Shown: positions 4,866 to 7,825 of the stretch, piece after piece
How positions within the stretch are numbered: the stretch's first letter is position 1
Layout of the letters: every line of letters starts with the position of its first letter
Assembly: GCA_904502135.1 (NCBI GenBank)
Contig: CAJGDE010000088.1
Span: 1 to 7,825, forward strand
Source: Kiritimatiellia bacterium
GTDB taxonomy: Bacteria; Verrucomicrobiota; Kiritimatiellia; RFP12; UBA1067
DNA: 7,825 nucleotides
Direction: 5' to 3'
Position numbers and translations under genes: made by a program
Notes under the pieces: model-generated
The model's input: only the letters and a program-made list of their open reading frames with translations
What the model was told of the DNA's origin: nothing
Database searches by the model: none

Positions 4866-7472
4866 TTATTTCCTATCGCTTCCCTTCTCAAGCTCAAACT
4901 GCTCTGGCCAAGGGGGAATAGGATCGCCGATTTTATAGATTTTAAATTTATCAACCTCAATAATAACATCATTACCCTCGTAAAGTTCAGTCCTTATTTC
5001 AAAACATGCTTCTGCAGCATCCTTTGGAGCTCGCAATACCGCCTCTCCGTCACGCCATAGACCATCAACACGAGGCTGTTTTAGACTAAGCGATCTGCTT
5101 GCCCCTGTAAATCTTCCGTTTGCATCGCGAAAACGACATAATATATTTACGCTGCCAGGTCCATAGCGGCGCATTGATGCCATAAAGTTATAGAGTTCTC
5201 CCGGCTTGACGTTTTTAACGGTATTTTTGGGCACCACAGTATGTCCAGAAATTATATTATGACGCTGATTAAATCTTATATCAGTATCTATAAGTCCTTT
5301 ATACTGCGAAATATAATTTAGAAGAGCTATACGCCTGGATATTGGCGACATAGGCTTAGTCGACATTAAAATATCCCCAACGACACATGCGCGAAGGTTC
5401 GTACAACCCATAAACGAACGTATTCCAAGCCTTTTAACGCCTGGAGATACGAGTGCAGTTATGCCCTGATAATCTCTAAAACCGTCTATTTCATCAATAT
5501 CCCTGCCGATATCTTTTTTAACATTTCTTAAATCCAGAACCCCGCCGCCAGTAGTTTCAGACCCGAAACCTGACACATAAAGCTTCCCTTTGCGCTCCCA
5601 CGCCCTAAGCATCCAATGCCCATTAAACAAACGATTTCTGCCAAGGTCAAGTTTCCACTTAAGAAATGACGCTGGCTTTTCATTTTTAGTTTTTTTCACC
5701 TTAGTATCATCAAGTTCAAGCCCCCCCCCGTCTAACATGGAAAAATCTTCCTCGCTTGGAGGTTTGGGGCGCTCAAGCAATTCTGGCGAACCGACAGCAA
5801 GCTCAATCGGAGTTAACGGATACTCTATTTTAACCGGATCAAGAGCATTACAGACTGACGGATAACGATATTCAACATTTTCATCCGCTTTTAATCTGCA
5901 CGCCAAATCAAATATAAAGGAATCAGCCCCATCTGGTGCTGTCACGATTCCTTCAATACGGGTCATTGCGTTTGTAACTGCGGCAGGAACATCCAAATAT
6001 GAGATCTCTCCGACTTGCTTGTTGCCTTTAAGCCAAATGACTCGCGGACAAACCGATTCGCGACGACCTGCGCTCGGTTTGGCTGAGATCCCGACACTTG
6101 CCCGGGCACTAACCCATAGAATATAACGATCACCAGGACGCACATTCTTTACTATGGGCATCTTTCTATGGCGATAATCATACTCCTTCGTCACTGGCGG
6201 ATTAACAATTTTTAACGGCGTTGCATCTGCCATGAGATTAACAAGTTTCCCCTCGGCTGCAAGTTTTTCACGGCGTATCGCCGCCCAGCGCGCTGGATCC
6301 TTAGCAAGCATAAAAGTTTCAGTCATACCCGGAATATTCTCTTCCCAGGTTTTTACTTTTGAATAATGCCCATTGCTCCAATTAAAGAGCTTACCGCTCT
6401 TCTCTGCGTATATCCATACATATTCCGTAGCCGTAGAAAGCGACTGCACAAAATTACGCCTGAGGTGCTCAAGGCGCGAGCCGTCAACCGGTCCATGGTA
6501 CCAGCGGCTCTTCGGATTGGCTGTTTGTGTATACATATCAAGAAACATCGTATTTCCAGCAAGAACCTGTGAACGATATTTAGTGATATTCTCCGGCAAG
6601 ACAAAAGGCAAAACGGATGTTAAAATTGAATTTGCGTTTAAAAAATACTGAAATTTCGTAGCTGAAAGAGAATAATGCTCACAACCGTCAACGATCCGCG
6701 CCTGTGGCGGCAGGACATCAAGAATGCCATTGTAGAAATGATGCGCCAAACCACCGCGATCTTCAATGCTTGCGGTAGGGTTAGTTAAGTTAAGTCCATC
6801 TGCATAACCACGTAAACCGCTGAAATACCATAGTGTAAAAAGGACGGCATCAGGATATTCCATAAATACACGCGAAAAAACCTCACGCCCTCGCTTGCGT
6901 GCAAGACGAGCACACTCATCATACGGAGGGTCTTTGCGGGTATGAGAATACTGAGAAGCTCGAGAATACTCTTCTGGATCCAGCATAAGTCCCTTCATCC
7001 ACCCCTCTTTGGCAAGCCAAGCGACAGTCGCCATATTTTCAGCATAGTTTGCCCAAGCCTTGTCATCGGCCCAATTCAAGCGACCGGCCGAATCATGTGG
7101 GGTCATCCAAAAAAGGAGAAAACTCTCGGTCAAATGCGGCTTTTTGGAAATCTCGCGCAATGTAGGAATATACTTCCTAACAGCATCTCGCGTCCAGCGA
7201 TCTGTGCTGCTCATAATCTTGAAATGAGCAGAAGTAACAACATTACCTCTATCGTCATTTACTAAAACATTATTCAAACAAATCGAAACACCATCAAGAT
7301 AAGGCGCGTAAGCAGCAAAATTTTCAGCATTAGACAAAATATTCGAGGGCGTTGTATTCATCACATCAAAAAGAAGCCCGATATGCTTCTTCTGATGCCC
7401 ACAAACAGACATTGCCGATACAACAGTTGTATGAATGGCTATAATCAGCGCAAAAAAAATACGTAACTTCAT
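4866..7472 (-). CDS. Secreted multi-domain barrel protein with beta-sandwich modules and a BspA-like LRR
   Basis: An 868-residue protein whose family I cannot name. Residues 1-20 are a signal peptide (cleavage likely after VSA). Residues 29-392 are a predicted (beta/alpha)8 barrel homologous to the first barrel of gene 3; candidate catalytic residues are D165, E167, E265, D312 and E357. Residues 408-548 are a beta-sandwich containing NVRPGDRYILWV. Residues 563-600 are a Pro-, acid- and Lys-rich linker encoded partly by a G9 tract. Residues about 603-700 are a short LRR-like block (VLDLRNV, ITALVSPGVKRLGIRSFMGC, TNLRACVV). Residues about 735-847 are a second beta-sandwich. The ATG has only a weak ribosome site (AAGATAAG), but the next Met would remove the signal peptide. 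It is the first gene of the operon, with a promoter 59 bases upstream. Probable role: secreted glycan-active enzyme with binding modules; the substrate is unknown. Confidence 0.9.
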   Translation of the reverse strand: MKLRIFFALIIAIHTTVVSAMSVCGHQKKHIGLLFDVMNTTPSNILSNAENFAAYAPYLDGVSICLNNVLVNDDRGNVVTSAHFKIMSSTDRWTRDAVRKYIPTLREISKKPHLTESFLLFWMTPHDSAGRLNWADDKAWANYAENMATVAWLAKEGWMKGLMLDPEEYSRASQYSHTRKDPPYDECARLARKRGREVFSRVFMEYPDAVLFTLWYFSGLRGYADGLNLTNPTASIEDRGGLAHHFYNGILDVLPPQARIVDGCEHYSLSATKFQYFLNANSILTSVLPFVLPENITKYRSQVLAGNTMFLDMYTQTANPKSRWYHGPVDGSRLEHLRRNFVQSLSTATEYVWIYAEKSGKLFNWSNGHYSKVKTWEENIPGMTETFMLAKDPARWAAIRREKLAAEGKLVNLMADATPLKIVNPPVTKEYDYRHRKMPIVKNVRPGDRYILWVSARASVGISAKPSAGRRESVCPRVIWLKGNKQVGEISYLDVPAAVTNAMTRIEGIVTAPDGADSFIFDLACRLKADENVEYRYPSVCNALDPVKIEYPLTPIELAVGSPELLERPKPPSEEDFSMLDGGGLELDDTKVKKTKNEKPASFLKWKLDLGRNRLFNGHWMLRAWERKGKLYVSGFGSETTGGGVLDLRNVKKDIGRDIDEIDGFRDYQGITALVSPGVKRLGIRSFMGCTNLRACVVGDILMSTKPMSPISRRIALLNYISQYKGLIDTDIRFNQRHNIISGHTVVPKNTVKNVKPGELYNFMASMRRYGPGSVNILCRFRDANGRFTGASRSLSLKQPRVDGLWRDGEAVLRAPKDAAEACFEIRTELYEGNDVIIEVDKFKIYKIGDPIPPWPEQFELEKGSDRK
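4932..5270 (-). other. C-terminal beta-sandwich of gene 1 (residues about 735-847)
   Basis: NVKPGELYNFMASMR, WRDGEAVLRAPKDAAEACF and VDKFKIYKIGD match the three marks of the other beta-sandwich modules in this operon. Just before it, LNYISQYKGLIDTDIRFN resembles the LEYI-S---YIDTGI--N opening found in some bacterial surface beta-sandwich domains; that link is from memory and weak. Carbohydrate binding is inferred. Confidence 0.55.
5373..5666 (-). other. BspA-like leucine-rich repeat block in gene 1
   Basis: The segment reads like the N-terminal cap and one full unit of a BspA-type LRR: GGGVLDLRNV, then DGFRDYQGITALVSPGVKRL, then GIRSFMGCTNLRACVVGD. BspA units typically carry an IG--AF-GC-SL core followed by a V-I-P segment; here the core is LGIRSFMGCTNL. 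Normal BspA proteins have many units, so this is a much shortened block, perhaps an interaction surface or a structural spacer. Confidence 0.6.
5721..5729 (-). repeat. G9 homopolymer inside the gene 1 coding sequence
   Basis: Nine consecutive G residues on the coding strand encode Gly582-Gly584 in the linker between the first beta-sandwich and the LRR block. In the frame given here the gene is intact. Loss of one G leads to a TGA after codon 591; gain of one G leads to a TGA after codon 585. Either change would give a protein with the barrel and first beta-sandwich but without the LRR and C-terminal module. Confidence 0.85.
5829..6251 (-). other. First beta-sandwich of gene 1 (residues 408-548)
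   Basis: It begins KLVNLMADATP, which parallels KIVDMVPDPTT at the start of the gene 3 C-terminal module. NVRPGDRYILWVSAR and IVTAPDGADSFIFDL follow, in the same order and spacing as in the other two modules. CBM4/9-like architecture is inferred from this pattern. Confidence 0.55.
6297..7388 (-). repeat. Barrel domain of gene 1 (residues 29-392), paralogue of the gene 3 barrels
   Basis: Predicted strand ends are GLLFDV, DGVSICLN, FLLFWMTP, GLMLDPEEYS, AVLFTLWYF, RIVDGCEHY, MFLDMYT and EYVWIYAEK. The blocks LAR-RGRE, DG-EHY, LDMYT, WY-GP--GSRLEH-RRN and EYVWIY-EK are shared with gene 3 barrel 1. The nucleotide sequence is also recognisably related around 6400-6500 and 1995-2100. Codon use is more A/T-ending than in gene 3, so the duplication is not recent. 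Confidence 0.85.
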
Positions 7473-7530
7473 TTCTTATCTTTTTATATCTTTTAGTTTC
7501 ATTATGATTATTGTGCTCATTAAAACACTA

Positions 7531-7539
7531 ATTATACCA
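7531..7539 (-). promoter_or_regulatory. Candidate extended -10 promoter for the operon
   Basis: The minus strand reads TGGTATAAT, an exact match to the extended -10 consensus TGnTATAAT. It lies 59 bases upstream of the gene 1 ATG, which implies a leader of roughly 50 nt. No good TTGACA-like -35 lies 17 bases further upstream, as is common for extended -10 promoters. It is the best promoter candidate upstream of gene 1. Confidence 0.65.
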
Positions 7540-7579
7540 AAATTTTATTGGCTTGAGGCGGTTTTTTCGCCGGGAATCG

Positions 7580-7753
7580 TCACCTCTTAACCCACTTTAA
7601 TCGGCGGTCCGGCTTGGGAGCGAGTCTCCACGCAACCGCTTCAACATCCTTGACAGAAGAAATGCGGTGAACCACAGCTATACTTTAGTAATCTTGCACA
7701 AAAACATAGCCTTTTATTATGCTAATTGCACAAAATAAGACCCTTAACTTCAC
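7580..7753 (-). pseudogene. Possible decayed small reading frame upstream of the operon
   Basis: One minus-strand frame runs from a GTG at 7753 to a TGA at 7580-7582, with a single TAA at 7685-7687. Before the TAA it reads VKLRVLFCAISIIKG, which resembles a signal peptide start and is like the MKLRIFFALIIAI start of gene 1. After the TAA, from about 7684, it reads SIAVVHRISSVKDVEAV and then AWRLAPKPDRRLKWVKR, a composition typical of real protein. I do not recognise the sequence. It could be a remnant of a lost gene, a separate 31-residue ORF starting at the GTG at 7675, or chance. Confidence 0.3.
7694..7735. repeat. Direct repeat of TTGCACAAAA, 32 bases apart
   Basis: TTGCACAAAA occurs at 7694-7703 and again at 7726-7735, both preceded by TAAT or TAATC. 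The 32-base offset is close to three helical turns. It lies about 160-200 bases upstream of the operon promoter. Binding by a regulator is possible but unproven. Confidence 0.4.
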
Positions 7754-7783
7754 TCACGAATCAACCAATCGTGAACGTCACGA
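7754..7783. promoter_or_regulatory. Palindromic operator-like site with an extra half-site
   Basis: TCGTGA-ACG-TCACGA at 7769-7783 is a 15-base palindrome with perfect 6-base arms. A third copy of the half-site, TCACGA, lies at 7754-7759. Such clusters are typical of dimeric regulator sites. The 3-base spacing does not fit CRP (TGTGA-N6-TCACA). The site is about 240 bases from the operon promoter, so it may instead serve a gene beyond the right edge. Confidence 0.45.
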
Positions 7784-7825
7784 GAAACTACGAAAATGCA
7801 AGGGGCGCGTAATAGCAGATTACTC

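Noticed and set aside
7557..7571. GGCG and CGCC flanking a T-rich loop between the decayed frame and the promoter
   Set aside because: The stem is only 4 bp and no T run follows directly, so it does not qualify as a terminator.
7650..7684. TTGACA and TATACT on the plus strand as a promoter
   Set aside because: The spacer is 23 bases, too long for a sigma70-type promoter, and the stretch overlaps the protein-like tail of the decayed frame.
7796..7825. ATG followed by nine open codons running to the right edge
   Set aside because: There is no ribosome site, only ten codons are visible, and the start could be chance.

Overview
The window holds one three-gene operon on the minus strand, flanked by short non-coding DNA. 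All three proteins begin with a Sec signal peptide ending in an Ala-x-Ala-type signal peptidase I site and have no lipobox. They should therefore be secreted to the periplasm or outside. The content points to a carbohydrate-degrading gut or sediment bacterium: multi-domain secreted enzymes, a BspA-like leucine-rich repeat, beta-sandwich modules of carbohydrate-binding type, and G-rich Shine-Dalgarno sites. The style resembles the PVC group (Lentisphaerota/Kiritimatiellota), but no marker gene is present, so that placement is a low-confidence inference.

Layout, in transcription order from right to left. The right flank (7473-7825) carries a decayed small reading frame (7753-7580), a palindrome and a direct repeat of operator type, and an extended -10 promoter (7531-7539). 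Gene 1 (7472-4866) encodes an 868-residue protein: a predicted (beta/alpha)8 barrel of a family I cannot name, a beta-sandwich, a short BspA-like LRR block and a second beta-sandwich. A G9 tract lies in the linker between its two halves. Gene 2 (4839-3025) encodes a GH36-like alpha-glycosidase with the DDGW, KLD and SIDCPND motifs. Gene 3 (3018-193) encodes a 941-residue protein with two tandem copies of the gene 1 barrel, a Lys/Ser-rich linker between them, and one C-terminal beta-sandwich. The second barrel copy has lost nearly all of the residues shared by the other two. A strong intrinsic terminator (68-95) closes the operon.

The likely theme is joint breakdown of one glycan outside the cytoplasm. 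The GH36-like enzyme removes alpha-linked terminal sugars. The two unnamed barrel proteins, which share a conserved set of carboxylates at the ends of predicted strands 4, 6, 7 and 8, probably act on or bind the same polymer. The most interesting points are this candidate unnamed hydrolase family, the fused active plus apparently dead barrel pair, and the G9 tract. Slippage at the G9 tract in either direction would cut off the LRR and C-terminal module of gene 1 almost at once.
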